A stretch of DNA of 6,960 nt from Clostridia bacterium (GCA_017501865.1 JAFVWD010000048.1:1-6960); one strand, 5' to 3'. Positions 1 to 6,865 are shown, counted from the first letter of the stretch. The notes: generated from the sequence alone by a model not told the origin. Program-made: numbers and translations.

Positions 1-127
1 CTCTATTATAGGCGGATTTAAAAGTGATGAGCTTTCAAAAATTTACAATCTTTCACCCTCGACGATTCGTTCCAGGCAAAAAAGGGCACTTGAAAAATTA
101 AGAAAAGTATTAGAGGTGAATTTATGA
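1..127 (+). CDS. C-terminal end of a sigma-70 family RNA polymerase sigma factor (5' partial)
   Basis: The reading frame is open from the left edge (first full codon at 2) to TGA at 125-127, giving about 41 residues that begin SIIGGFKSDELSKIYNLSPS and continue TIRSRQKRALEKLRKVLEV. This is the pattern of sigma-70 region 4: a first helix (SDELSKIYNL), a turn (SPS), a recognition helix (TIRSRQKRA) and a Lys/Arg-rich tail. In the family this helix-turn-helix contacts the -35 promoter element and lets RNA polymerase start at a dedicated set of promoters. The small C-terminal domain and the co-translated membrane protein downstream suggest an ECF-type factor. Only the C-terminus is visible, so the subfamily cannot be fixed and a LuxR-type or other HTH protein is a less likely alternative. 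The stop codon overlaps the next start codon (ATGA, 124-127). Confidence 0.8.
   Translation, partial: SIIGGFKSDELSKIYNLSPSTIRSRQKRALEKLRKVLEVNL
112..119 (+). promoter_or_regulatory. Ribosome binding site of the beta-propeller gene, inside the sigma-factor gene
   Basis: AGAGGTGA lies seven bases before the ATG at 124 (counted from the last G of AGAGG) and within the last codons of the sigma-factor gene. It supports the ATG at 124 over the in-frame ATG at 139, and with the ATGA overlap it points to coupled translation of the two proteins. Confidence 0.75.
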
Positions 128-2571
128 AAAGCGAAGATATGAATGTAAATGAAGTTTTAAGCGAAAAAGAGCTTTCGGAGTTAAATGATGTACTTAAAGC
201 TTGCGAAAATGCAGAATTACCTGAGGGGCTCAGCAAAGAAAATATAGTGCAACTTCTGAAGAAAGAGGTAAATAAAGAAGAACTACTGAAAAAAGAAAGT
301 GAAGATATAAGAAAGGAGAATAAAAGCCTCTTTAAAAAGATGATTGCAGCGGCAGCTGTATTTGCAATTGTTGTTACAAGTCTTGTTGTGTTTAAACCGT
401 GGCAGAGTAATACCAATCTGATTGCACCTTCAAAAGAGAATACTGAAAACACAGAAAATATCAGTTCAGACTATGCCGAAATTGAAAATTTGTTTGTAAG
501 CTATAAAAGTAATTATCAGAAATCACAAAGAGGCGGTCTGTTTGATGGTATTTACGGAGCTATAAGTGATTTTGGTGCTATGAAGGATTCGGCAACCATG
601 GAGGGCGGTCTCGCATACGGAGCACCTGTAGGCGGTACGGGAGAAATGAATGGCAGTACATCAGGAGCAGTAATACAGCAGTCTTCCGGACAAAACAATT
701 TTGAATTGAGAGAAGACACGTTGTATGAAGATGTTGCCGAAAATACAGAGCACGGCGAAACAAATGAGCAGGTTAAAGGTGTAAACGAAGCAGATATAAT
801 AAAAAATGACGGAAAATATCTTTATGTGGTACCGTCACAGGAATCATACTGGACATATATTGAATTTCTGCGATATAAAACAACTGAGGAAACAACAGCA
901 GATGCTGAGAAGAAAACAGACGAAGATGTGTATGTTTCTCCCGGATATAATCCTTACGGGGATGTAATGAAAGATAAAACCGATGAGGATTTTGATAATA
1001 AAATTTGCATTGTTTCAACAGATGAAAACGGCAAGCTCAAAAAGCTGAGCGATATAAAATTTGATGATAAGAAAAACGAAAAGATAATTTATTCTGAGGC
1101 GAGAGAAATCTTTGTTGATAACGACAGACTTGTTGTAATTGCTGATTGTTATTCGGCATATGCTGATGAAAACGCAGCAGACAGAGAAGATTATTACGTT
1201 AATGCAAAACATATTACAAGTGTGATTTCTTATGATATAAAAGACAGAAGTAACCCGAAAGAGGAGTGGAGGGTTTACCAGGACGGTCTGTACATTTCTG
1301 CAAGAAAAATAAACAATAAATTGGCAATTGTTTCAAAATACCATGTACCGCTTTATTTTGATAACCTCGATATAACCGACTACTGTGTTCCGGAGGTATA
1401 TAAGGGTTATGATGCTTGCAGAATTGCCCCTGAAAATATTTGTATGATGGATGATATAAGAGATTCTGCTTATGTGGTTGCTTCAACAATTGATGTAACT
1501 GACTGTGAAAAAACATTTAATTCAGTTGCGGTTTTAGGCGGTGGGCAGGACGTTTACTGTGACAGCGACACACTTTATGTAACAAGCGGTGGCTATGAGA
1601 GTACAATAACCTATGGTAATGGTGAACTTACCGGTGAAATATTTATGATAGATGATTCCGCGCTCTATAATACCGAGATTTTAAAATTCGATATTTCAGG
1701 AAGCGAAATAAAATATGTGACAAAGGGTAAGGTAAACGGCCACGTGCTTAATCAGTTCAGTATGGATGAATATAACGGATACCTTCGTGTGGCGACAACT
1801 ACAGGTAGCTTCGCAGAGGCTGAAAATAATCTGTATATATTAAACGAAAACCTTGAAGTTGTCGGTAAAACGGAAGGTATTGCGAAGGGTGAAACCATTA
1901 AGTCTGTAAGATTTATGGGAGATACAGGCTATGTTGTGACCTTTGAGCAGACAGATCCGCTGTTTGTAATTGATTTGAAAAACCCGAAGGAGCCAAAGGT
2001 TTTAGGTGAACTCAAAATCCCCGGATTTTCAAAGTATCTTCATCCTGTTTCAGACACTCTTCTTTTAGGAATAGGTGTTAACGGTGACGAAGGCGGTTCC
2101 GGTAACGGAATGAAGGTGTCTTTGTTCGATGTAAGTGACAGTAAAAATCCGAAAGAGATTTCTAAATATGAGATACTGCCGCCTGCCGATACAGAAACTG
2201 ACTTCCATTATATAGACAGTGTGGCACTAAATGACCACAAAGCAGTTTGTTGGGATTCTGCTGATTTGGTTATGTATATACCATATATTGTTAACTTTGA
2301 GCACTCGTATACTTCAGAAGAAGGGTATAATATAGCTTTTTCTTCATCAGACAATGTAATTGCATTAAAAATAGATGTTAAGAATAAAAAAATTAAAAAG
2401 CTTAACAATTACCAGGCAGGGTATTCTGATGAGGTTTATAAAGTCGAAATGGTTAACAGAGTTACTTATACAGGAGATGTTGTTTACTCATATTCACAGG
2501 GCGGAAACGAAATATGTTCATTTAACAAGCAAACAGGTGAAAAGCTTTCTTCTGTGAATTTAAACAAGTGA
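124..2571 (+). CDS. Membrane-anchored extracytoplasmic beta-propeller protein (PF09826/COG4880 type), possible anti-sigma partner
   Basis: This is an 815-residue protein. Residues 1-72 are hydrophilic and rich in Lys and Glu (predicted helical, cytoplasmic). Residues 73-90 form one transmembrane helix (MIAAAAVFAIVVTSLVVF) flanked by KK and followed by KPW. Residues 91-215 are a Gly/Ser/Asn/Glu-rich linker. The propeller runs from about 216 to the end. It opens with the family hallmark GVNEADIIKNDGKYLYVV and carries VRFMGDTGYVVTF, DPLFVIDL (from residue 611), GELKIPGFSKYLHP and LFDVSDSKNPKE (from 667), which I recognise from secreted C-terminal beta-propeller proteins. The biochemical role of that family is not established. 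The ATGA overlap with an upstream sigma factor and the inside-helix-outside layout resemble a transmembrane anti-sigma factor with an external sensor domain; that role is inference. The HxxxCxxC zinc motif of classic ZAS anti-sigma domains is absent (the only Cys in the cytoplasmic part is residue 27). The gene is full length with no frameshift. Confidence 0.85.
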   Translation: MKSEDMNVNEVLSEKELSELNDVLKACENAELPEGLSKENIVQLLKKEVNKEELLKKESEDIRKENKSLFKKMIAAAAVFAIVVTSLVVFKPWQSNTNLIAPSKENTENTENISSDYAEIENLFVSYKSNYQKSQRGGLFDGIYGAISDFGAMKDSATMEGGLAYGAPVGGTGEMNGSTSGAVIQQSSGQNNFELREDTLYEDVAENTEHGETNEQVKGVNEADIIKNDGKYLYVVPSQESYWTYIEFLRYKTTEETTADAEKKTDEDVYVSPGYNPYGDVMKDKTDEDFDNKICIVSTDENGKLKKLSDIKFDDKKNEKIIYSEAREIFVDNDRLVVIADCYSAYADENAADREDYYVNAKHITSVISYDIKDRSNPKEEWRVYQDGLYISARKINNKLAIVSKYHVPLYFDNLDITDYCVPEVYKGYDACRIAPENICMMDDIRDSAYVVASTIDVTDCEKTFNSVAVLGGGQDVYCDSDTLYVTSGGYESTITYGNGELTGEIFMIDDSALYNTEILKFDISGSEIKYVTKGKVNGHVLNQFSMDEYNGYLRVATTTGSFAEAENNLYILNENLEVVGKTEGIAKGETIKSVRFMGDTGYVVTFEQTDPLFVIDLKNPKEPKVLGELKIPGFSKYLHPVSDTLLLGIGVNGDEGGSGNGMKVSLFDVSDSKNPKEISKYEILPPADTETDFHYIDSVALNDHKAVCWDSADLVMYIPYIVNFEHSYTSEEGYNIAFSSSDNVIALKIDVKNKKIKKLNNYQAGYSDEVYKVEMVNRVTYTGDVVYSYSQGGNEICSFNKQTGEKLSSVNLNK

Positions 2572-2634
2572 TAAACTACAGATTTATAATACGGTTGTTG
2601 GAAAAATTACAGAGTGTATGTCGTAATACAAGAT

Positions 2635-2672
2635 AAAAAAACGGATGTTGCAAAAAAGTAACATCCGTTTTT
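2635..2672 (+). terminator. Intrinsic terminator after the beta-propeller gene
   Basis: Arms 2641-2651 and 2658-2668 pair over 11 bp (ACGGATGTT with AACATCCGT, then a G-T wobble and a C-G), closing an AAAAAA loop. A run of A before the left arm faces a run of T after the right arm (2668-2672), which can extend the stem and supplies the U tract. It sits about 70 bases after the stop at 2571 and before the next promoter, so it should separate the two transcription units. The A/T symmetry would also allow it to work on the opposite strand. Confidence 0.88.
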
Positions 2673-2686
2673 GTTAATTGTGCTTA

Positions 2687-2715
2687 TTGTTAAAAGTAAA
2701 TGTTAGTGTTATAAT
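2687..2715 (+). promoter_or_regulatory. Sigma-A-type promoter with extended -10, driving the large secreted protein gene
   Basis: TTGTTA (2687-2692) and a perfect TATAAT (2710-2715) are separated by exactly 17 bases, and TG at 2707-2708 is placed one base before the -10 as in extended -10 promoters. Transcription would start near 2722, giving a leader of about 40 bases before the ATG at 2764. The match to the housekeeping consensus suggests that this gene does not need the sigma factor encoded upstream. Confidence 0.82.
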
Positions 2716-2747
2716 GTAGTGTGGTGGTATACAGAAAAAATAAAAAT

Positions 2748-2755
2748 AAAGGGGA
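2748..2755 (+). promoter_or_regulatory. Ribosome binding site that fixes the start at 2764
   Basis: AAAGGGGA ends about nine bases before ATG 2764. An in-frame ATG at 2719 has no such site, would fall at or before the predicted transcription start, and would place the charged stretch TEKIKIKGNKE ahead of the signal peptide. The ATG at 2764 is therefore preferred. Confidence 0.8.
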
Positions 2756-2763
2756 ATAAGGAA

Positions 2764-2841
2764 ATGAAAAAAGTATTATCACTGATTATTGTTTTTTTAA
2801 TCGTTATTTCATCGGTTCCTGTTACAATTGCTTCTGCGGCA
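2764..2841 (+). other. Signal peptide coding segment of the large secreted protein
   Basis: The segment encodes MKKVLSLIIVFLIVISSV followed by PVTIASAA. It has a short basic n-region (KK), a long Leu/Ile/Val core and an AxA-like site (A23-S24-A25) before A26-D27. This fits Sec export and signal peptidase I cleavage after residue 25 or 26. There is no lipobox Cys, so it is not a lipoprotein. Confidence 0.9.
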
Positions 2842-5800
2842 GATGTAATAGAAATCAGTTCGGCGGCACAGCTTGCCTCCATTGGTAATAACGACAGCTA
2901 TCCGCTTAACGGTAGCTATAAGCTTACTAAAAATATCAGTCTGAGTGAGTACGACAGTTGGACTCCTATTGGTTCGTCAACTGCTTTCTCAGGAACATTT
3001 GAGGGTAACGGTAAGACTATTTCAGGCTTGAAGGTAAATACATCAGGCGCTTATGCAGGTCTTTTCGGTCAGGTTTCTGGTACCGTTAAGAACCTTGAGG
3101 TTATAGGTACTGTTACATTAAATTATTCATCAAGCAGTGTAACAAGTGTTTATGCAGGACTTCTTGCAGGTAGTGTAAGCGGCTGGTTTGCTGTAATTGA
3201 CAGCTGTTCAACAAGTGGTGAGGTTAATGCAACTATGAACTGCACTGCGAGCTGGGGCTTCGGTACTGCAAACGTTTATGCAGGCGGTGTTGTAGGTAAC
3301 AACAGCTCATGGATTGCTTCTGAGGTGCTTTCACACAAATCAGGTGCAGTAAATGCTTCTTACACAGGCAGTAGCGTAAGCGGTAATGCATACGCAGGCG
3401 GTATTGCAGGTAAAACCACAGCAGGTATTGTAGACAGCTTCAACAAAGCAGCTGTTTCTTCTTCAAGCAGTAAGGGCTCATCTTATGCAGGCGGTCTTGC
3501 AGGCTCTTGTGCTTCAACAGAAACATCATACAATACAGGCAATGTAACTGCAGGTACATACTGCGGTTCAATAGCAGGTTATGCAACAGGTACTTCAACT
3601 AATTGCTATTATCTTACAGATTCTGCAGCTCAGGCTTTTGGAGGCTACAGCGGTAGCACAGCTCCTTCTGCAACTGCAAAGAAATCTTCAGATATGACAA
3701 ATAAAAAGTTGTCAGGCTTTAACTTTGATGATGTTTGGGAAAGCTCTCTTTTCGGGCCTCCCGGGCATTATGAAAAAAATGAAATTATTACAGGTAGTGT
3801 ATCAGTTTTAGGCTCATTCCAGGTAGGCGAAAAGCTTACTGCAGATATGAGTCAGGTTTCACCGACTTCTGCTTATGACGGTGTTATCAAATATGTAAAA
3901 TATCAATGGGAACGCGGTACAAAGGACAGCGATGGCAACATTGCTTATGAAAAAATAAGCGGTGCAACAAGCGATAATTATACTCTCACATCAAGTGATT
4001 TGGGTAAATATGTTCGTCTTGTAGTTCGTGGTCGTTTTAATTACGGAGGTAAGCTTGAGAGTAAAGAAACTTTAGTTACTGCAGCAGTTCCTAAAAATGT
4101 AAAAGCGGCAACAGATGACAACGGTGTAAAGGTTTCCTGGGATAAAATTTCAGGTGCAACACAATACACAATTTACAGAAGCGATTATACAGAAGGTACA
4201 AATATTTTCGGTACAGTCATAGGTGGCGGTTTCAGCAGTTTCAATAAGGTAGGTACTTCAACAACAAACAGCTATCTTGATGAAGGTGTTGTTACAAATA
4301 AAAAGTATAAATATAAAGTAACAGTTACTATGGGCGGAGTTGAAAGTGAACAGTCACAAGAGTCCAACGAAATTACCGCTCAGCTTGCATGTAATCATAC
4401 ATGGGATTCGGGTAAAGAAACTACCGCGGCAAAGTGCGAAACAACAGGTGTTAAAACATATACCTGCACAATATGTGGCGGAACAAAAACAGAAGTGATT
4501 CCTGCAACAGGTCACAGCTACAACAACGGTACAGTTACAAAGCAGGCGACCTGTGAAGAAAATGGTGAAAAATCATTTTTCTGTTCAAAATGCTGGACAA
4601 CAAAGACAGAAGTAATTCCTGCAACAGGACATAATTATGATTCGGGTAAAATAACAACTCAGGCAACATGTGAAGCCGCAGGTGTTAAAACCTTTACTTG
4701 CGAAAACTGCAGAGGCTCTTATACAGAGACAATTCCTGCAACAGGTCACAATTATGACGGTGGTGTTGTTACAACTCAGCCTACCTGCGAAACAGAAGGC
4801 GTGAAGACATATACTTGCTCAAATTGTCAGGGTAAAAAGACAGAAGCTATTGCGGCTCTCGGCCATAATTTTGAAAATCCGGTAATAACAAAGCAACCCA
4901 CTTGCCTTGAACCCGGTGAAAAAACAGGTACTTGCCTTACTTGCGGAAAAACCACAACAGAAGCAATTCCTGCAACAGGTCACAGCTACAATAACGGTAA
5001 TATAACAACACCTGCAACTTGCGAAGGTATCGGTGAAAAAGTATTTGTTTGTACCGCATGCGGTGTTGCAAAGTCAGAAATTCTTCCTGCTTTGGGTCAT
5101 AATTTCTCAGCTGCATTTACAGTGGACAGAGAAGCAACTTATGAAGCAGAAGGCGAAAAATCAAGACATTGTACAAGATGTGATGCAAGAACAGATATAA
5201 CAGCTATTCCGAAGGTTGTTAAGGTGGAAATGCCTTCATATCAATTTGCACGCGCAAAGGGCGGAGTACAGGTAACCTGGAGTAAGGTTTCAAATGCAAC
5301 AGGCTATGAGGTATATAAGGCAGAACTTAAAAACGGAAGCTGGACTTCATGGCAGAAGGTTAAAACAACAGATGCTAACGCAACATCATATTTAGATACA
5401 AGAGTTATTTCAGGCAATTCGTACAGATATGCAGTTTCTGCATTACCGGGTGAATTCAGCTATGCATATGAAGGCTACGGTTCAGTACTTTTCCTTGCGA
5501 CACCTGTTATAGCTTCAACAGCATCAACAGAAAGAGGTATTAACTTCACTTGGAATTCAGTAGCAGGCGTTGAAGGCTACATTATTTACAAAAAGGTAGC
5601 AGGCAGCTTTAACCAGATTGCGGTTGTAGGCTCTGCAACAACAGGCTTTACAGATATTGATGTAAAAGATGGCGAAACCTATACCTATGCAGTTGCAGCA
5701 ATGGATGGTTACGGATTTGCCGAGATTAACTCAGAATTTACTGTAACATATGAATTACCGAAGCAAGAGGTTATTGAATTAGATATTCCGAGTGTAAAAA

Positions 5801-6600
5801 TTGTAAATACTTCAAAGGGTATTAAGGTTACATGGAACAGCATTGAAAATGCGAAGAGCTACGTTGTTTACAGAAGATATTACAATACTTCATCTAAAAA
5901 ATGGAGCGGTTGGAGTGTAATTAAAAAAGGTGTTTCTTCAACAGGCGTTATTGATACAACAGTAAAACTCGGAACAAATTACCGCTACACAGTAAAAGCA
6001 GTTGGTGAAAATTCAGTAAGTAAATATAAGTCGACAGCTACATTAAAATACAACGTAACACCGGTAGTAAAGGCTGCAAATGTTACAAATGGTATTAAAG
6101 TAACATGGTCAACAGTAGCAAATGCAACAGGATACACAGTTTACTCTTCAACCTACAACGCAAAAACTAAAAAGTGGAGCGGTTGGAAAAACAGAGGTAC
6201 TGCAGGTAAAAACAGAACCTCATGGGTAGACAAAAAAGCAAAATCAGGTGCTTATTATAAGTACACTGTACGTGCGGTTTACGGCAGCCAGAAGAGCAGC
6301 TACAAGGCTACTGCTAATATAATACGTCTTGTTAATCCGACAGTAAAAGCAGTAAAAACCTCAAACGGAATAAGAGTTACATGGAACAAGGTTGCAGGTG
6401 CCAAGAACTACAATGCTTACAGAGCAGAGTATGTAAACGGCAAATGGAGCGGCTGGAAGCTTATTGCAACAACAAATAACAGAACAGTTGCCCTTACTGA
6501 TGCAACAACTAAAAAAGGTGTAACCTATAAGTATACAATTCGTGCTGTAAACGGCAAAAATGCAAGTAGCTTTACAGCAAGTAAAAATGTTAAGAGATAA
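2764..6600 (+). CDS. Large secreted multidomain protein: GLUG beta-helix, Ig-like, FnIII-like and 39-residue Cys/His repeats
   Basis: From ATG 2764 the product has 1278 residues. Residues 1-25 are a signal peptide (MKK, hydrophobic core, ASA before A-D), so the protein is exported. Residues of about 28-300 hold GLUG-like repeats (AGLFGQVSG, AGLLAGSVSG, AGGVVGN, AGGIAGK, AGGLAGS, CGSIAGY) ending in FNFDDVWESSLFG, a probable right-handed beta-helix. Residues of about 344-440 are an Ig-like module (YQWERG, ISGATSDNYTLTSSDLGKYV). Residues of about 443-540 are FnIII-like (NGVKVSWDKISGATQYTIYR). Residues 544-818 are seven 39-residue Cys/His repeats. From about 820 to the end are five FnIII-like modules. 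No catalytic domain is recognisable, and there is no LPXTG motif, SLH, choline-binding or dockerin module, so a free or non-covalently attached adhesin or scaffold is the likeliest role (inference). It has its own promoter and terminator. The specific function is not recognised. Confidence 0.85.
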   Translation: MKKVLSLIIVFLIVISSVPVTIASAADVIEISSAAQLASIGNNDSYPLNGSYKLTKNISLSEYDSWTPIGSSTAFSGTFEGNGKTISGLKVNTSGAYAGLFGQVSGTVKNLEVIGTVTLNYSSSSVTSVYAGLLAGSVSGWFAVIDSCSTSGEVNATMNCTASWGFGTANVYAGGVVGNNSSWIASEVLSHKSGAVNASYTGSSVSGNAYAGGIAGKTTAGIVDSFNKAAVSSSSSKGSSYAGGLAGSCASTETSYNTGNVTAGTYCGSIAGYATGTSTNCYYLTDSAAQAFGGYSGSTAPSATAKKSSDMTNKKLSGFNFDDVWESSLFGPPGHYEKNEIITGSVSVLGSFQVGEKLTADMSQVSPTSAYDGVIKYVKYQWERGTKDSDGNIAYEKISGATSDNYTLTSSDLGKYVRLVVRGRFNYGGKLESKETLVTAAVPKNVKAATDDNGVKVSWDKISGATQYTIYRSDYTEGTNIFGTVIGGGFSSFNKVGTSTTNSYLDEGVVTNKKYKYKVTVTMGGVESEQSQESNEITAQLACNHTWDSGKETTAAKCETTGVKTYTCTICGGTKTEVIPATGHSYNNGTVTKQATCEENGEKSFFCSKCWTTKTEVIPATGHNYDSGKITTQATCEAAGVKTFTCENCRGSYTETIPATGHNYDGGVVTTQPTCETEGVKTYTCSNCQGKKTEAIAALGHNFENPVITKQPTCLEPGEKTGTCLTCGKTTTEAIPATGHSYNNGNITTPATCEGIGEKVFVCTACGVAKSEILPALGHNFSAAFTVDREATYEAEGEKSRHCTRCDARTDITAIPKVVKVEMPSYQFARAKGGVQVTWSKVSNATGYEVYKAELKNGSWTSWQKVKTTDANATSYLDTRVISGNSYRYAVSALPGEFSYAYEGYGSVLFLATPVIASTASTERGINFTWNSVAGVEGYIIYKKVAGSFNQIAVVGSATTGFTDIDVKDGETYTYAVAAMDGYGFAEINSEFTVTYELPKQEVIELDIPSVKIVNTSKGIKVTWNSIENAKSYVVYRRYYNTSSKKWSGWSVIKKGVSSTGVIDTTVKLGTNYRYTVKAVGENSVSKYKSTATLKYNVTPVVKAANVTNGIKVTWSTVANATGYTVYSSTYNAKTKKWSGWKNRGTAGKNRTSWVDKKAKSGAYYKYTVRAVYGSQKSSYKATANIIRLVNPTVKAVKTSNGIRVTWNKVAGAKNYNAYRAEYVNGKWSGWKLIATTNNRTVALTDATTKKGVTYKYTIRAVNGKNASSFTASKNVKR
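2842..3660 (+). repeat. GLUG-type repeat domain (probable beta-helix)
   Basis: After the IEISSAAQLASIG opening and the TFEGNGKTISGLKV lead-in, about six copies of a motif (Y)AGGxAG followed by a Ser/Thr-rich turn and a short strand such as SGEVNA, SGAVNAS or TGNVTAG occur at 30-45 residue spacing. This is the GLUG motif pattern (PF07581) common in secreted bacterial adhesins and protease-associated proteins. The copies are too diverged at DNA level to count as a nucleotide repeat. Four of the turns carry a cysteine (DSCSTS, MNCTAS, GSCAST, TYCGS). Confidence 0.78.
4393..5217 (+). repeat. Seven tandem 117-bp (39-residue) His/Cys repeats
   Basis: Repeat starts are 4393, 4510, 4627, 4744, 4861, 4978 and 5095. 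Spacing is exactly 117 bases throughout, and the last copy is 123 bases. The protein consensus begins GHxYxxGxxTxxATCExxG and continues KTxTCxxCxxxxTExIPAT. Position 2 is always His, position 15 is Cys in repeats 1-6, and a CxxC pair sits at 25 and 28 (26 and 29 in repeat 7). Repeat 1 begins NH rather than GH and has one extra Cys just before it. Repeat 7 has Tyr in place of the first Cys. Similar repeats occur in other clostridial secreted proteins, but I know of no established function. Metal binding or disulfide cross-linking are both possible. Confidence 0.9.
5221..6597 (+). repeat. Five tandem FnIII-like modules at the C-terminus
   Basis: Modules begin near 5221, 5503, 5788, 6061 and 6337. 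Each has a strand of the type GIKVTWxxVxxAxxYxVYR, then (except module 2) a W-x-x-W segment such as KWSGW, and ends with a YxYTVRAV-like strand. Modules 3 to 5 are 91-92 residues apart and are the most alike. This is the fibronectin type III pattern common in secreted clostridial proteins, where it serves as a spacer or binds carbohydrate or the cell surface. The last module runs to the stop codon with no anchor after it. Confidence 0.82.
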
Positions 6601-6643
6601 ATTTGTCACTTTGCATTTGGTTTGTAATTGAATAGTATTTACA

Positions 6644-6690
6644 AAACCCTATCATTTTACATTGTTTAAAATGGTAGGGTTTCGTGTTTT
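6644..6690 (+). terminator. Intrinsic terminator after the large secreted protein gene
   Basis: Arms 6644-6659 and 6667-6682 pair over 16 bp (AAACCCTATCATTTTA with TAAAATGGTAGGGTTT, one T-G wobble at 6652/6674) around a seven-base loop. The stem lies 44 bases after the stop codon. The right arm ends in TTT and is followed by CGTGTTTTG, so the U tract is interrupted but present. It should end the single-gene transcript that starts near 2722. Confidence 0.85.
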
Positions 6691-6818
6691 GTAGTGTTTA
6701 ATTTTTTGCACTCGATTGATTTATTTTTTTGTAAAAATTATTCCACTACTCACGGGTGATTTTTAATGATGAATTACGGCTGTGCGATCGGTAATTATAA
6801 ATTATATGCTCTGAAAAC

Positions 6819-6847
6819 TTGATTTTTTATTTTAGTGGTAGTATATT
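6819..6847 (+). promoter_or_regulatory. Candidate sigma-A promoter for the downstream secreted protein gene
   Basis: TTGATT (6819-6824) and TATATT (6842-6847) are exactly 17 bases apart, with transcription expected near 6854 and a leader of about 27 bases. The surroundings are very AT-rich, so chance matches are common. The position just before an RBS and a signal-peptide start makes this one credible. Confidence 0.6.
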
Positions 6848-6865
6848 GTAATTATAGAAAATATA

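Noticed and set aside
18..452. Open frame of 144 codons on the minus strand, Ser/Phe/Leu-rich
   Set aside because: It is the complement of the Lys/Glu-rich start of the propeller gene, has no RBS or known motif, and overlaps two well-supported plus-strand genes.
2585..2590. TATAAT in the spacer after the propeller gene
   Set aside because: No -35-like hexamer lies 16-18 bases upstream, and the terminator follows within 60 bases with no gene between.
2719..2763. In-frame ATG 15 codons before the chosen start of the large secreted protein
   Set aside because: It lies at or before the predicted transcription start, has no RBS, and would put charged residues in front of an otherwise standard signal peptide.
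3753..3763. GC-rich CGGGCCTCCCG small hairpin inside the large gene
   Set aside because: It encodes the Gly-Pro-Pro-Gly linker between the GLUG and Ig-like parts; the 4-bp stem is too short to be more than a coding coincidence.
4393..5217. Regularly spaced repeats considered as a CRISPR array
   Set aside because: The 117-base units are fully coding, in frame, diverged at DNA level and conserved as protein; there are no invariant repeats with unique spacers and no cas genes.
6361..6609. Minus-strand open frame of 82 codons, Cys-rich
   Set aside because: It lies antisense to the last FnIII module; its Cys content follows from the complement of GCA/ACA-rich codons. No RBS or domain is seen.
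6690..6818. Spacer before the last gene considered for a riboswitch or small RNA
   Set aside because: No conserved riboswitch core or stable stem is visible. It lies upstream of the candidate promoter, so it would not be in the leader; TCAC/GTGA at 6750-6759 is too short to form a stem.
6791..6856. GTAATTATA present twice (6791-6799 and 6848-6856) around the last promoter, considered as an operator pair
   Set aside because: Nine AT-rich bases in a very AT-rich spacer are expected by chance, and the second copy lies downstream of the -10 with no inverted symmetry.
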